Positions 1-9,010 are shown, counted from the first letter of the stretch. The stretch: 64,000 bases of DNA from Litorivivens lipolytica (GCF_014191715.1 NZ_JACHWY010000001.1:930001-994000), one strand, 5' to 3'. The notes: generated by a model from the sequence alone, not told the origin. Numbers and translations: made by a program.

Positions 1-815
1 ATATCCGATTCAGAGAACGCCGCGTCCGCTACAATTTTGGTCGCGGCCTCCTGAAAACGGCGGCTGAGCGCGTCTTGTCCCGGCGGCGCATCGGCCATCA
101 ACTGCCAGGCCAGCGCCGACTGATCCCGGCCATGATCCATTGGGTCACGCCCCAACCAGCGACCCAACACACTGACATCCGCGCTCAGATAGTAGTCATC
201 GCCCAGATCCAGTCGTGCCTCCTGCTCCCGAAACCCAGCTAACTGTCCCCGCTCAAGCAGGGTCTTTTCAAGCAGCGGATTCAGTTCCGCATCGGGATTG
301 CTGTAGCCACCGAGTTTTACCCGCAGCCCCAGAAAACGCGGCAGAACCACCGATAAACCCAGTGTTTGAGGCTCATTCAATCCACCGCTGGCCTCCAGCA
401 AGGTTGGCACCAGTGTATTGGTGAAATCGTCAGCCACACCCGCGAGCGCTGGCAAGGGCGAGGTCGATACCACTGCCTTCACTCTATCCAGAGTCTGCTT
501 CAATAAAGCCTGTTGAAGATCGCCGCCAGCAGCGAATCTGTCTTGCGCGGATTTAACACGATCATCTCGCTGCTCAACTGAAGCACCGCTCACAACCGCA
601 CTACCGTGTGCCTGAAGGCAGCGCAAACGATCAATAGTCGCCTTGGACTCAGTTAAACAGTACTGCAAACGCGGGTTGGGGCCGGCCAATCGGCAATCAG
701 CCCGGTGGGGTTCGAGAAATTGTCGCGCCGCATCAGCAGAGCTGAACGACGCATTTGCGGGCAGCACAATATAGGCCAGCGCCTGCACGGCTAGAAACCG
801 TAGTAGATTGTTCAT
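1..815 (-). CDS. Uncharacterised secreted protein, 3' end cut by window edge
   Basis: An open minus-strand frame of 271 codons runs from an ATG at 815 off the left edge without a stop. The start is supported by an AAGGAG ribosome site just upstream that overlaps the stop of the preceding gene. The first 22 residues (MNNLLRFLAVQALAYIV, then LPANA) look like a cleavable signal peptide, so the product is probably periplasmic or outer-membrane. The visible part has a Cys-containing segment (residues 40-70) and a middle part with alternating hydrophobic residues and a GDDYYLSADV patch that could be beta-strand. I do not recognise a family. It follows the 128-residue gene by 10 nt, so the two are probably co-transcribed. 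Confidence 0.75.
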   Translation of the reverse strand, partial: MNNLLRFLAVQALAYIVLPANASFSSADAARQFLEPHRADCRLAGPNPRLQYCLTESKATIDRLRCLQAHGSAVVSGASVEQRDDRVKSAQDRFAAGGDLQQALLKQTLDRVKAVVSTSPLPALAGVADDFTNTLVPTLLEASGGLNEPQTLGLSVVLPRFLGLRVKLGGYSNPDAELNPLLEKTLLERGQLAGFREQEARLDLGDDYYLSADVSVLGRWLGRDPMDHGRDQSALAWQLMADAPPGQDALSRRFQEAATKIVADAAFSESD

Positions 816-825
816 AAGCCTCTCC

Positions 826-1212
826 TTAGGCGTAAGCGAGCATAAGCGACAGCGGCTGGCTGCTCACATTCTTCGGCACCTTTTCGTAAAACGGTTCGCC
901 CAGCGCGTGATTATTTAGAGCCAGAAGATTTATCTCGATATGCATATCCTGATTGGACGCGGGAATCGCCGTAAAATCACACCACAGGGTGGCGGTCACC
1001 GGCAGCGACAGGGTTTCAAAACAACCAGCTGCGCCGCCGGTCTGTTCAATGAGATGCTGGTAATCCCACTCATTACAGCTAATGGTGCCCAGAGTCGGGC
1101 CGTCCTCACCTTGCCGCCGCTCCCAGATTCGCAGTCGCAGTCGATATTGCTGACCGCTGTTCAACCCAATCCAGCAGGGCTTTTGTGGTTCATGATTACT
1201 ATAGACAGCCAT
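826..1212 (-). CDS. Hypothetical protein, 128 aa
   Basis: This 128-residue protein has no signal peptide or membrane segment and I recognise no domain. A good ribosome site (GGAGG, 6 nt before the ATG at 1212) supports translation. It contains three cysteines and several tryptophans in short beta-like stretches, which suggests a small soluble protein. It is the first gene of a minus-strand pair with the secreted protein that starts at 815, and lies divergent from the OmpA-like gene across a 126-nt gap that must hold both promoters. A plus-strand open frame (940-1227) covers the same DNA but has no comparable ribosome site, so I prefer this strand. Confidence 0.6.
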   Translation of the reverse strand: MAVYSNHEPQKPCWIGLNSGQQYRLRLRIWERRQGEDGPTLGTISCNEWDYQHLIEQTGGAAGCFETLSLPVTATLWCDFTAIPASNQDMHIEINLLALNNHALGEPFYEKVPKNVSSQPLSLMLAYA

Positions 1213-1338
1213 GATAATCCTCCGTGACAGACTTTATTATTGTCTCCTTGAAGCACGCCGCTGAAAGCAAGATTGCAGATGCAAGACAGGGCCTCACGCG
1301 GTATGCTTGACCCCATAATAACCGCTCGAATATGACAG

Positions 1339-2391
1339 GTGTTACCCGAATTGGAGAACTGGGCCCACAACGCTCTGGCTGTACTGCTGATCACGCTTTT
1401 CAGCTGCGCCCCATCCCTCGCACAGCCGCCTGTTACCGATATGGTCGGCAGTGGTGAAAATTTGCTTTCACCCGGCAGCGGTGATCCCGGTCAGGGCGCT
1501 GATGTTTTTGGTATTACCGACCTGATCGGCAGCGAAACTGGAGACTCCAATTCCGGACTCAGCGCCGATAACGGCTGCGAGGGTTTTCAGTGTGACCAGA
1601 CGACGCTGTTTGAACTACCGGGGCTCGAGTCTGAAGAAAGCCGTGAGAACGCCGAAACCGGCGAGTGTCGCGACAGCGACAAAGATGGCGTCTGTGACAC
1701 TCGCGATGCCTGTCTAGGCTCCCCCGCCTCAGCACCGGTTCTGGACAATGGCTGCGGCCTGCAACCCGGCAACCCCATTATTCTTAGCGGCGTTCGTTTT
1801 GCCTCCGGCAGCGCACAGTTGAACACGGCGGCCAAAAGCTCACTGAGTTCAATTATCAGTTTGATCAAATCCAGCGAGGCGCCACACATTGTTGTCGAAG
1901 GTCATACTGATGACAACGGCAGCGAGGAAGCCAACCTCGCTCTATCAGAAGCGCGGGCAAAAGCGGTCTACCAGTATTTGATCAGCAACGGCATAGCGGA
2001 AAACCGACTCGCATTCGTCGGCCGTGGCGAAGCCTTTCCTCTGGTCCCTCACCGCACCAGTAGTGGACAGCGACTTCCCGGCGTGGCCGAGATCAATCGC
2101 CGCATGGAGCTGACCGTCACTGCCCCGGAAACGTTTGCCGCTTTACGTACCGCCATGCGCGAGCGCGAGCAGCGTCGTCAGGAGAAAATCGCGCAGGAGG
2201 CTCGCCTTCGTGAGGAAAAAGCGGCCCAAATACAAGCGGCTAAAGAGCGTGCTGAAAGCGCCGAGGAAAGCTACGACGAAGTGCTGGAGTTTCTAGAAGA
2301 AACCGGCACCGCCTCACGCGACGACGAAGGCGAAGCCGAGGATTACAGCGACCCCGGTTACACCCTGGAAGTCATTAACCTGGAAGAATAA
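1339..2391 (+). CDS. OmpA-family protein with TSP3-like calcium repeat and C-terminal coiled coil
   Basis: Starts at GTG 1339; a TGA lies two codons upstream in frame, so no longer form exists. Residues 11-29 form a signal peptide ending SLAQ. Residues 111-127 are one TSP3-like acidic repeat (DSDKDGVCD), a probable calcium-binding loop. Residues 148-260 form an OmpA/MotB C-terminal domain with the EGHTDDNG and SEARAKAV motifs and NRRMELTV, which in this family bind meso-diaminopimelate in peptidoglycan. Residues 265-320 are charged and predicted coiled coil, followed by an acidic tail. The downstream barrel gene is in the same frame, separated by one TAA and seven codons, which suggests the two work as a pair at the envelope. 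Transport partner or receptor role is not shown. Confidence 0.85.
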   Translation: MLPELENWAHNALAVLLITLFSCAPSLAQPPVTDMVGSGENLLSPGSGDPGQGADVFGITDLIGSETGDSNSGLSADNGCEGFQCDQTTLFELPGLESEESRENAETGECRDSDKDGVCDTRDACLGSPASAPVLDNGCGLQPGNPIILSGVRFASGSAQLNTAAKSSLSSIISLIKSSEAPHIVVEGHTDDNGSEEANLALSEARAKAVYQYLISNGIAENRLAFVGRGEAFPLVPHRTSSGQRLPGVAEINRRMELTVTAPETFAALRTAMREREQRRQEKIAQEARLREEKAAQIQAAKERAESAEESYDEVLEFLEETGTASRDDEGEAEDYSDPGYTLEVINLEE

Positions 2392-2412
2392 AGCGAGCTA
2401 TACACTTATCTC

Positions 2413-4071
2413 ATGCCAATAGATCTTCCCCCGAGCTTACCGCCCAGCCTGGAAAACCCCTCCAGCGTGATCGACGAGCAACGCAGTCGCGGCGCCTATA
2501 TTCGCACTGTGGGCGACTTTTCCGTACAGGTAAGTGGTGATCACTATCTCAGCTTTGACGAACTCGAAGCGATATTCGATAAAGCCCGCACTCCATCGGA
2601 AGCCATCCTGCTAATGAACGACCAGACTCGCCAGAAAGGTCATTGGCTGGTCGAGTATCTCTATGCCCGCCCGGTGAATGGGATCGTGCATGTACTGGCG
2701 ATACAAAAGCGTCTCGGAGAGATCGAGGGCGACGACGCAATCACCCATTTCTTCAGCGGCTTGGAAAATACCCCTTCACTGAAACGCCATGAGTTTTTGC
2801 GTCGCCAGATTCTGGCCAACCAGTATTCCCGACGAACCGGACGCGATTACTCAACAACCTATTCTTCAGCAAATGCAGGGGCCTTGAATATTCAGCTCAA
2901 CGAAAAAGCCAGCAGCAAGCGAAAACGCTGGCGGGGCAGCTTACAACTCGGCAATCAGGGCAACCGTTTTGTTGGCCGATACTTTGCGGATACCGCATTG
3001 AGCTACACCTTTTCTCGTGGCACCCAGTTGCAGGCACGTCACCAGCGCGCTATTCCCGAATGGGGCGAAACCGGTGAAGGCGAAGATTACAACAGCAATC
3101 GCCTCAGCATCAGCCACCCCTCGCGCTGGGGCATTTATGAACTGGAAGCGAGCCACTCAGAATACACCCGAAATATCACCACACCCGCCACTGCCGGCAG
3201 CTGCTCCGCCGCCCTGTTTGGCGGCGTGTGTTTGAGCAGCACACCGGGGCAAGCGGCCAGCAGTGAATCTTTCGATGCCACCATACAAACCGTGGCAATC
3301 AATGCCCAACAACTAATCTCGGCGGATACCGATCACCGCTGGACACTGCAACAGCGTCTTGAATATATCGATTCCGAACTTTCCAACCGGAGCCTGACAC
3401 CGCAAGACGAGTCCTACACCGCACTGGAAATCGGAACACGCTATGAGGCGCTGACACCCGTCGCCGGCAAAGCGCTTAACTGGCGGATCAGCCTGCATAT
3501 CGATCACGGCCTCAGCAGTGATAGCGGAACGTTTGCTACCGCCCCGGAATCACCCAGTGTCGCCATCGGAAAGCGCACTGCAGAATTCACCACGGCGAAA
3601 CCGAGTTTCTCCGTCATCTACCCCATTACTGAACATTGGGAAGCAGAACTGAGCGCGCAGGCCCAACTCACCAACGATCAACTGCCTCAGCAACAGCAGT
3701 GGGTACTCGGGGGCACCTCGCGTCTGCATGCCTACCTGCCCGGCGTGCTGGTCGGCGACAGCGGCTACCATGCAAAGGCCTCGCTGAAACGTAAATGGTC
3801 CATCAATGACGATGTAACACTGAGTGCCAGCGTGTTTTATGAAGCAGGCGCAGCAGGCTATGAAGATGTACAACTCGGCAACAGCGAAGACGTGGATCTC
3901 AGCCAATACAGCACACTGCAGGACGCCGGCCTGAGCGCATCAATACGCGCCGGTGATCACCTTGAACTTACCGCCGTCGCTGCAGCACCCACCGCAGACA
4001 GTAATATCAGCGTAGATCACATAGAAGCTCAGGAAGCGGACTTCTTTATCGTACTAAAAGCCAGCTTTTAA
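2413..4071 (+). CDS. ShlB/FhaC/HecB-like two-partner secretion transporter (TpsB-like barrel)
   Basis: The protein has 552 residues. The N terminus is proline-rich, followed by about 100 residues that could be POTRA-like (FDELEAIF, LVEYLYARPVNG), then a long beta-rich region from about residue 165 ending in FIVLKASF, with a C-terminal Phe typical of Bam-assembled barrels. Residues 430-450 (LGGTSRLHAYLPG, VGDSG) match the conserved GG..R..Y..G..GD.G motif of the TpsB barrel. TpsB proteins export large adhesins or cytolysins across the outer membrane; no TpsA partner is in the window. It is odd that no signal peptide is visible and that the ATG at 2413 has only a weak ribosome site. The frame continues unbroken back to the TAA of the OmpA gene, so expression may be coupled or the two may once have been one protein. 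Confidence 0.65.
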   Translation: MPIDLPPSLPPSLENPSSVIDEQRSRGAYIRTVGDFSVQVSGDHYLSFDELEAIFDKARTPSEAILLMNDQTRQKGHWLVEYLYARPVNGIVHVLAIQKRLGEIEGDDAITHFFSGLENTPSLKRHEFLRRQILANQYSRRTGRDYSTTYSSANAGALNIQLNEKASSKRKRWRGSLQLGNQGNRFVGRYFADTALSYTFSRGTQLQARHQRAIPEWGETGEGEDYNSNRLSISHPSRWGIYELEASHSEYTRNITTPATAGSCSAALFGGVCLSSTPGQAASSESFDATIQTVAINAQQLISADTDHRWTLQQRLEYIDSELSNRSLTPQDESYTALEIGTRYEALTPVAGKALNWRISLHIDHGLSSDSGTFATAPESPSVAIGKRTAEFTTAKPSFSVIYPITEHWEAELSAQAQLTNDQLPQQQQWVLGGTSRLHAYLPGVLVGDSGYHAKASLKRKWSINDDVTLSASVFYEAGAAGYEDVQLGNSEDVDLSQYSTLQDAGLSASIRAGDHLELTAVAAAPTADSNISVDHIEAQEADFFIVLKASF

Positions 4072-4090
4072 GCCCGGCAAAGAGGATCAC

Positions 4091-4843
4091 ATGGCGCAAA
4101 TTGCCCAATTGACCTACTACCCCGTCAAAGGCCTGCAGGGCATTTCGCTTGAGCGTGTTCAATTAACCGAAAACCGTGGTTTTCCTGCCGACAGGCAATT
4201 CGCCATTGCCGACGAAAGTACGCCCTTCGATCCGAGCGAGCCCTGCCATCTCAAAAAACAACAGCTGGTCGTGCAAATGAAATACGAGCGACTGGCCCAG
4301 CTTAAAACGGGCTTTGATCCGCTGACCACGGAATTGACACTTTCGTCAAACGGCAGCACCTCTATCTTCGCACTGAGTAATTCGGCGGGAAAGTCGGAGT
4401 GCGAAGAGCATCTGACCAATTTCATGCAAGGGCTGATCAAAGGCAAGGCTCGGCTAATAAGCGCACCGGGTATCAGCTATACCGACCTTTCAACGCCCTG
4501 CATTTCCCTGATCAACCTCAATAGCGTAAAAGCACTAGAGAAAGCGCTAGGCTATCCAGTAGACCACCGACGCTTTCGCGCCAATATCTACTTGGATGAT
4601 TTACCCGCCTGGGAAGAAGAAACGTGGCTGAATAAAACCCTGACGATTAACGGCACGGAATTCCTCGTTTACAAAATTACTGATCGCTGCACGGCGATAA
4701 ATGTTAACCCGGAAACTGCAGCGCGCGATCAAACGCTTCAGGGTTTGAAGCGACAGTTTGGGCATTTGAATATGGGGGTTTATGCGAAGGTGATTAAAGG
4801 CGGGGAAATTCGAGAAGGCGACAGCATTAGATTGAGGCAATAA
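4091..4843 (+). CDS. MOSC domain-containing protein (YcbX-like)
   Basis: This 250-residue cytoplasmic protein starts with an MOSC N-terminal beta-barrel segment (YYPVKGLQGISL, NRGFPADRQFAI at residues 9-40). The MOSC core at about residues 120-250 ends in CTAINVNPETAARD, LKRQFGHLNMGVYAKV and IREGDSIRL. In YcbX and mARC relatives the conserved Cys (DRCTAINV) ligates the molybdenum cofactor, and these enzymes reduce N-hydroxylated compounds. The GAGG ribosome site is 7 nt before the ATG. It lies 19 nt after the barrel gene and is probably transcribed with it. The moaCDE genes at 49-50 kb make molybdopterin. No YcbX-type ferredoxin domain is fused at the C terminus, so an electron donor must come from elsewhere. 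Confidence 0.85.
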   Translation: MAQIAQLTYYPVKGLQGISLERVQLTENRGFPADRQFAIADESTPFDPSEPCHLKKQQLVVQMKYERLAQLKTGFDPLTTELTLSSNGSTSIFALSNSAGKSECEEHLTNFMQGLIKGKARLISAPGISYTDLSTPCISLINLNSVKALEKALGYPVDHRRFRANIYLDDLPAWEEETWLNKTLTINGTEFLVYKITDRCTAINVNPETAARDQTLQGLKRQFGHLNMGVYAKVIKGGEIREGDSIRLRQ

Positions 4844-4876
4844 AAAAGGAGGCCGAAGCCTCCTTTTCTTTTTTTT
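4844..4876. terminator. Bidirectional rho-independent terminator
   Basis: A perfect stem AAAAGGAGGC with a short CGAA loop and GCCTCCTTTT is followed by a T-rich run on the plus strand and preceded by A residues, so it can stop transcripts from both sides. It begins right after the MOSC stop codon and overlaps the stop of the converging outer-membrane gene. Confidence 0.88.
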
Positions 4877-6059
4877 AGAACAACCAGGAGATTGAAACTG
4901 CCGTCAGATCAAACTCTTGATCAGGCACGTTCGACAAAGTTGGAATAAACTCCACATCTCTGGTTTCTTGTGCAATATCGAAAACGAGATTGCCGTGTTT
5001 AATACCAAAACCGATTGAGCTAGCTTCAATACTATCAACCATAGATGTTTCCGGATTACCGCTGACATCAATATCTGTATCGCTCATACCAAAGCGAACA
5101 AACAGCGAGCCTGCACCCATGAACTCTGGGAACATCTGCCATTCCAAACCAAAAGCAGTGCGCTCTTCCTCAAGGTCTCCTTCAGCGTTACCCGTAGTAT
5201 TCACAGTAAGCGCGTTGAGGATGTCCTCATACTCAAGATTATCGATTTCATAATTGAATGTGATAACTGAATTCATGCCCATGATCGCTGGCAAGGGAGC
5301 CATATAGCCAATACCATAGTTCAGCGCTTGAGGACGACCCGGAACGCCTTCTACAGCGTCAAAAGTCACATCGTCTTCGACTTCACTATCAGTTCCAGAT
5401 CGGTAAATCAGTCCATAAGTCAGCTTATGTCCCTTCGGAAGCACATCATCCAGAGGCGCTTTACCTTGCAGGCCCAGCGAGAAGCCAATTTCGTTCTCGT
5501 CTAATTCGTCCTCTTCGCCAGTGTTGATATTCTTGATATCAGCAAACCGGAAGAGCCAATCAAGAGTGAAACCAAAATTAATATTCTCGCTTAGTTCGAA
5601 GCCCATCCCCCACTTCAACTCTCGGTAATCTGTTTCAACATCGGCCGCATTTTGCGTCCCATTTACGTTGTAAAACGCCGAATTCTTGAATCGATATGGG
5701 GAGAAATATGCAAAACCCTGCTGATTCTTTGCAAATGCGAAGTACTTCAGCGTATTTGAGGAATCGTAAAGATCACCGCATGGGCCGCCTGAGCAAGTAT
5801 TTAGAAACTCGTTCGTATCAATCCGTTCTACGAGCTCACCAATCTCCAGAGTCGCGTCACCAGAATCCTTAATTTTTGCTAAACCAGCGGGGTTGTACCA
5901 AAGCGAGCTACTATCCCCAACGTTAGCAACGAACGCGCCGCCCATACCCATCGCGCGAGTACCCGGCGTATTAAAGTACTGCTCCAAAGCAAAGCTATTG
6001 CTCGCCCCCAAAGTCGCACCAGCCATCAGGCCGGCAGCAAGAAGTTTTTTGTTTTTCAT
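4875..6059 (-). CDS. FadL/PorV-like outer-membrane beta-barrel protein
   Basis: The protein has 394 residues. Signal peptide at residues 1-24 (MKNKKLLAAGLMAGATL, ending SFA). Next comes the family hallmark GTRAMGMGGAFVANVGDSSS followed by WYNPAGLA, as in the OmpP1/FadL/PorV superfamily of N-plugged 14-stranded barrels. The rest alternates polar and hydrophobic residues and ends in SISWLF with the C-terminal aromatic used by the Bam machine. FadL-type proteins import hydrophobic compounds, while PorV-type proteins serve secretion; the sequence does not decide. It is the last gene of the caspase/LPP20/transglycosylase unit, 28 nt after the transglycosylase, and ends in the bidirectional terminator. 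Confidence 0.75.
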   Translation of the reverse strand: MKNKKLLAAGLMAGATLGASNSFALEQYFNTPGTRAMGMGGAFVANVGDSSSLWYNPAGLAKIKDSGDATLEIGELVERIDTNEFLNTCSGGPCGDLYDSSNTLKYFAFAKNQQGFAYFSPYRFKNSAFYNVNGTQNAADVETDYRELKWGMGFELSENINFGFTLDWLFRFADIKNINTGEEDELDENEIGFSLGLQGKAPLDDVLPKGHKLTYGLIYRSGTDSEVEDDVTFDAVEGVPGRPQALNYGIGYMAPLPAIMGMNSVITFNYEIDNLEYEDILNALTVNTTGNAEGDLEEERTAFGLEWQMFPEFMGAGSLFVRFGMSDTDIDVSGNPETSMVDSIEASSIGFGIKHGNLVFDIAQETRDVEFIPTLSNVPDQEFDLTAVSISWLF

Positions 6060-6087
6060 TGTCGTTCTCCTCAGTTATCGCTGTAGC

Positions 6088-7359
6088 TTAGGTTTGTGAA
6101 GCTTTTTTATAGCCTTCCGCTCGGCGGACGACTTTTTTCAGGTAATTCTGTGTTTCCTCGTAAGGCAGGTTTTTAATCAGATGATTGTAGACTTGTTCTG
6201 GTGACATTTTGTTGATGATCTTTGCCGCCTGATTAACGTTTCTTTTGCCCGTGAATGCCTTGGCGACATTCCCTGCCCCCGTATTGTACGCCGCTATAAC
6301 ACAGTAATAGCGACTCAATGGGTCTTCTATTTTTTTCAAATAGCGATTATTCAGAATCCACAGATAGGCGGCGCCCAGCTCTATATTCTGATCAGGGTTG
6401 TATAGAGCTGAAGGTGCCAGCAGAGTCTGCTTCCCATAAACATATTCCGTTGCGTCCAAGCCGGCCGTTTTGGGAACGATTTGCATCAAACCGTACGCCG
6501 GAACGCCAGAACGTGCCATCGGATTGAAGGCAGACTCCGTTTGGATCACTGCCAATACTAGGCTGGTTTCCAGATCTCTACGCTGAGATTCAGCCACGAT
6601 ACGATCAGCATAGGCTTCCGCACGCGCAGGCATCGCTACAGCACCCGCATTTGGTCTGGATGCTTTCTTACTCTTCAGAACCTTGGAAATATCTACGCTG
6701 GCGGTAACAGCCTTACCGTCCTGAGAGCGTTTTAATTCCAATTTGCTGGCGAGCTCTTTTACCCGCTTCTCCAGCAATTCAGCTTTCTTTTTGTCCGCAG
6801 AGCTCAAACCAAAAATCGAGCTATTCGGTACCTTGCTGGTTTTTGCCTTAACACCTTCACGCTTGATACGCGCTTCAACAGCACTGGCAAATTGATCAGT
6901 TTCAAACGCGCCCGAGACCGTCGTGGTCAGTACCTGACGAATCTGGTCCTCAAACTTTTTAACCGCGGCTTTCTGATTCGCCTGTACACCCTGCGCGGAG
7001 ATCGTCAGCGTATTACTCTCGAAGTCGACCGCTCGCTTCACGGCGTAGTCTTGCGTGTAAGACACCCAGACTTTCTGAGAACTGACTTCCGGATCAGGCC
7101 AACGTTTTTTGATCGCCTTCTTGTAGTTATCTAATTCTTCTTCAAAAATCTTGCGGTAGGCGGCAAATTCTTCCTGTTGACGCTTCTTGTAAAGCTCGAA
7201 CTCAGTAGGTTTCTTTGTGGAAGCCTCGACACTGCGCTCTGCAGCCGAATCTAGCTCCCCAGCTTCCCGCTCGAGCTCTCCCCAAATATCTGCTGTCGTG
7301 ACAGGCGCCGCTGGCAAAATCGCCAGCAGCGCTGTCAGCAGTTTTGCGCTTCGCTTCAC
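6088..7359 (-). CDS. MltC-like lytic transglycosylase (N-terminal DUF3393-like plus SLT domain)
   Basis: The protein has 423 residues with a signal peptide (residues 1-23, no lipobox Cys, unlike E. coli MltC). Residues 50-160 resemble the MltC N-terminal domain (FELYKKRQQEEFAAYRKIF, WVSYTQDYAVKRAVDFE). Residues 245-415 are a family-1 SLT domain: catalytic Glu275 in the TESAFNP motif, AYGLMQI at 289-295 and AAYNTGAGNV at 356-365. Such enzymes cleave the MurNAc-GlcNAc bond to give 1,6-anhydro ends. It is probably periplasmic. Its start lies 1 nt after the stop of the LPP20 lipoprotein, so it is co-translated in the orthocaspase unit, placing peptidoglycan cleavage in the same pathway as a protease-fold protein. 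Confidence 0.88.
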   Translation of the reverse strand: MKRSAKLLTALLAILPAAPVTTADIWGELEREAGELDSAAERSVEASTKKPTEFELYKKRQQEEFAAYRKIFEEELDNYKKAIKKRWPDPEVSSQKVWVSYTQDYAVKRAVDFESNTLTISAQGVQANQKAAVKKFEDQIRQVLTTTVSGAFETDQFASAVEARIKREGVKAKTSKVPNSSIFGLSSADKKKAELLEKRVKELASKLELKRSQDGKAVTASVDISKVLKSKKASRPNAGAVAMPARAEAYADRIVAESQRRDLETSLVLAVIQTESAFNPMARSGVPAYGLMQIVPKTAGLDATEYVYGKQTLLAPSALYNPDQNIELGAAYLWILNNRYLKKIEDPLSRYYCVIAAYNTGAGNVAKAFTGKRNVNQAAKIINKMSPEQVYNHLIKNLPYEETQNYLKKVVRRAEGYKKASQT

Positions 7360-7360
7360 C

Positions 7361-7945
7361 TTACTGAGCCGTCAGCTCATCCAGCTCATTGTGCGCTTTG
7401 AAAGCTTTAAATTCCTCGTAGAGGATTGCTTCGTTTTGCGCGCTCAGGTTGGCATCAGCTTCTTTCATCAGATCATTAAATAGATCTTTCGTCAGCGATG
7501 GGCTCATGGTCACCATGACACAATATTCCGGCTGACCATCAATACCCATGACATATTCAGCTTTCACCGCGCGAGTACCGGAGAGATTCTGGTTAGCTAC
7601 AGTTTTGGAGACACTTTCAAAGGAAGAACCGAAGGAATCGCCGGCAGATGCTTCAGTCAGACGCTGATAGGTTTTATCCAGCGCCGTCGCTTTAACTTCA
7701 ATTTGACGGGCAATTTCAGCACGAGCTAATGCCGTCGCTTTGGCCTGCATAATGCTGGAAGAACCTTTCTTGGCAACGCACTGAGTGCTCGCAAGACCAT
7801 CTTCAACCATCGGCAGCTTTACCCAATCCGGGCGATTATCGTAAGGCGCCGCGTTGCTTGTCTGAGCGGTCTGTTCTGGTGCACCTGCGCAGGCTGCCAA
7901 CAAAACACTTGCTGCCAGGGAAGCTGCTTTAACTGCTGTTTTCAT
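7361..7945 (-). CDS. LPP20-family lipoprotein
   Basis: The protein has 194 residues. A type II signal peptide ends in LLAAC (lipidated Cys19). The mature part starts with a polar linker, then PDWVKLP and an LPP20-type core: a Cys followed by KATALARAEIARQI, then YVMGIDGQPEYCVMVTM. LPP20 proteins (Helicobacter Lpp20, Vibrio FlgP) are outer-membrane lipoproteins of poorly known role. The last 40 residues are helical and charged. It sits between an uncharacterised LPP20-like secreted protein (21 nt upstream) and the lytic transglycosylase (1 nt downstream). No flagellar genes are near, so a FlgP role is not supported. Confidence 0.8.
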   Translation of the reverse strand: MKTAVKAASLAASVLLAACAGAPEQTAQTSNAAPYDNRPDWVKLPMVEDGLASTQCVAKKGSSSIMQAKATALARAEIARQIEVKATALDKTYQRLTEASAGDSFGSSFESVSKTVANQNLSGTRAVKAEYVMGIDGQPEYCVMVTMSPSLTKDLFNDLMKEADANLSAQNEAILYEEFKAFKAHNELDELTAQ

Positions 7946-7966
7946 AATATTCTCCTTGAGTGAGTT

Positions 7967-9010
7967 TTATTGAGCAGTGTTCTCGAGTAATTCAACTTCT
8001 ACAATATAAGGTTTGTCCACGCGCGGCGTGATAGACAATCTCGAAAGGCTTGCCGAAATGCGGTGATGACTGGATAGCGAAACAGCTTCCATCGAGTATC
8101 CTCGACCGGTGCTTTCCCCGGATACTGTTTTTTGTAATGATTTGACGCGAACATCTTTGTTCTGCGCCAATTCAGCATAAGCCCTGTGAATTGCCAAATC
8201 AATAACGGATTGCAGTGTGCCAGCGGCCGTATAGGCAGAAACGGTAGCTTTTCCGCGCAGCGCATTGGAATTTGCGTAGCGCTTAAATTTCTGACGATCT
8301 TCGTAGAGCCATCGTTGAAATAACGTTGCCCCATCACGGCAACTTTCCATCAAGGTGAGTGGCGGCAAATCTCGATTGTTAGTTTCAACAGAAATCGTAT
8401 GATCAATAAAGCTAAGATATTGCTGAGCCGCCGCCGTACGCAATAATCGATATTCCGAGCTGACATCAGCAATGCCCCAGTACGCAGCCGTTTCACTGGC
8501 AGATTTAGCCGCATCCAGCCATTGCTGCTTGTCGGAGATGCGCCATTCACCTACACCAAGCACATTGGTGCTTTCAGCGTCGGATGACTGCCCGCACAGC
8601 CACTCAGGCTCGCAGCGCTGACTACTGCACGTTGAGGCCACACATGTATCGTCCGAATGGTCGCCAGTGACCAAATAGGAGAAGACTGCGCCCCGCCCGA
8701 CGTAGTCGGACGTGAAATCAAAATGACGCCCTTCAACATCAATACCTGCAAACTCAAGCAGCGCATCGTCGTTTTGGAATTTTTCAGGGAGTGTGGCGCC
8801 ATCAACTGCAAACAGTTGTCGCAATGCGGAACGTCGGCTGGCCGCGATGGCAAGGCTGCCAGCCGCATCAAACTTTTCGGCTACGCCTATGTAACCTTGA
8901 TACTCGTTCGTGACCGGTTGCGAGAGCCAGCAGGGCTCCGCAGCAAGTGTCGATGTCACCAGCAGGCCGCACATCGACAAACTAGCTTTAAGGATCGGTC
9001 CGAGCCTCAA
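7967..9010 (-). CDS. Secreted protein with LPP20-like repeats, 347 aa
   Basis: A signal peptide (residues 1-24, ending TLAA) is followed directly by PCWL. The mature protein seems to contain two LPP20-like units: YIGVAEKFDAAGSLAIAAS near residue 40 and LGVGEWRISDKQQWLDAAKS near residue 150, each a short Gly-rich strand followed by a helix. Five cysteines between residues 115 and 140 probably form disulfides. It lacks a lipobox, so a periplasmic location is likely. The first 23 nt overlap the 3' end of the upstream DUF4384-like lipoprotein gene, indicating translational coupling. I cannot name a function; the shared fold with its two neighbours suggests gene duplication inside the unit. Confidence 0.65.
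   Translation of the reverse strand: MRLGPILKASLSMCGLLVTSTLAAEPCWLSQPVTNEYQGYIGVAEKFDAAGSLAIAASRRSALRQLFAVDGATLPEKFQNDDALLEFAGIDVEGRHFDFTSDYVGRGAVFSYLVTGDHSDDTCVASTCSSQRCEPEWLCGQSSDAESTNVLGVGEWRISDKQQWLDAAKSASETAAYWGIADVSSEYRLLRTAAAQQYLSFIDHTISVETNNRDLPPLTLMESCRDGATLFQRWLYEDRQKFKRYANSNALRGKATVSAYTAAGTLQSVIDLAIHRAYAELAQNKDVRVKSLQKTVSGESTGRGYSMEAVSLSSHHRISASLSRLSITPRVDKPYIVEVELLENTAQ

Noticed and set aside
7361-7945. FlgP-like flagellar role for the LPP20 lipoprotein
   Set aside because: No flagellar genes are near and its neighbours are a caspase and a transglycosylase, so the assignment has no support.
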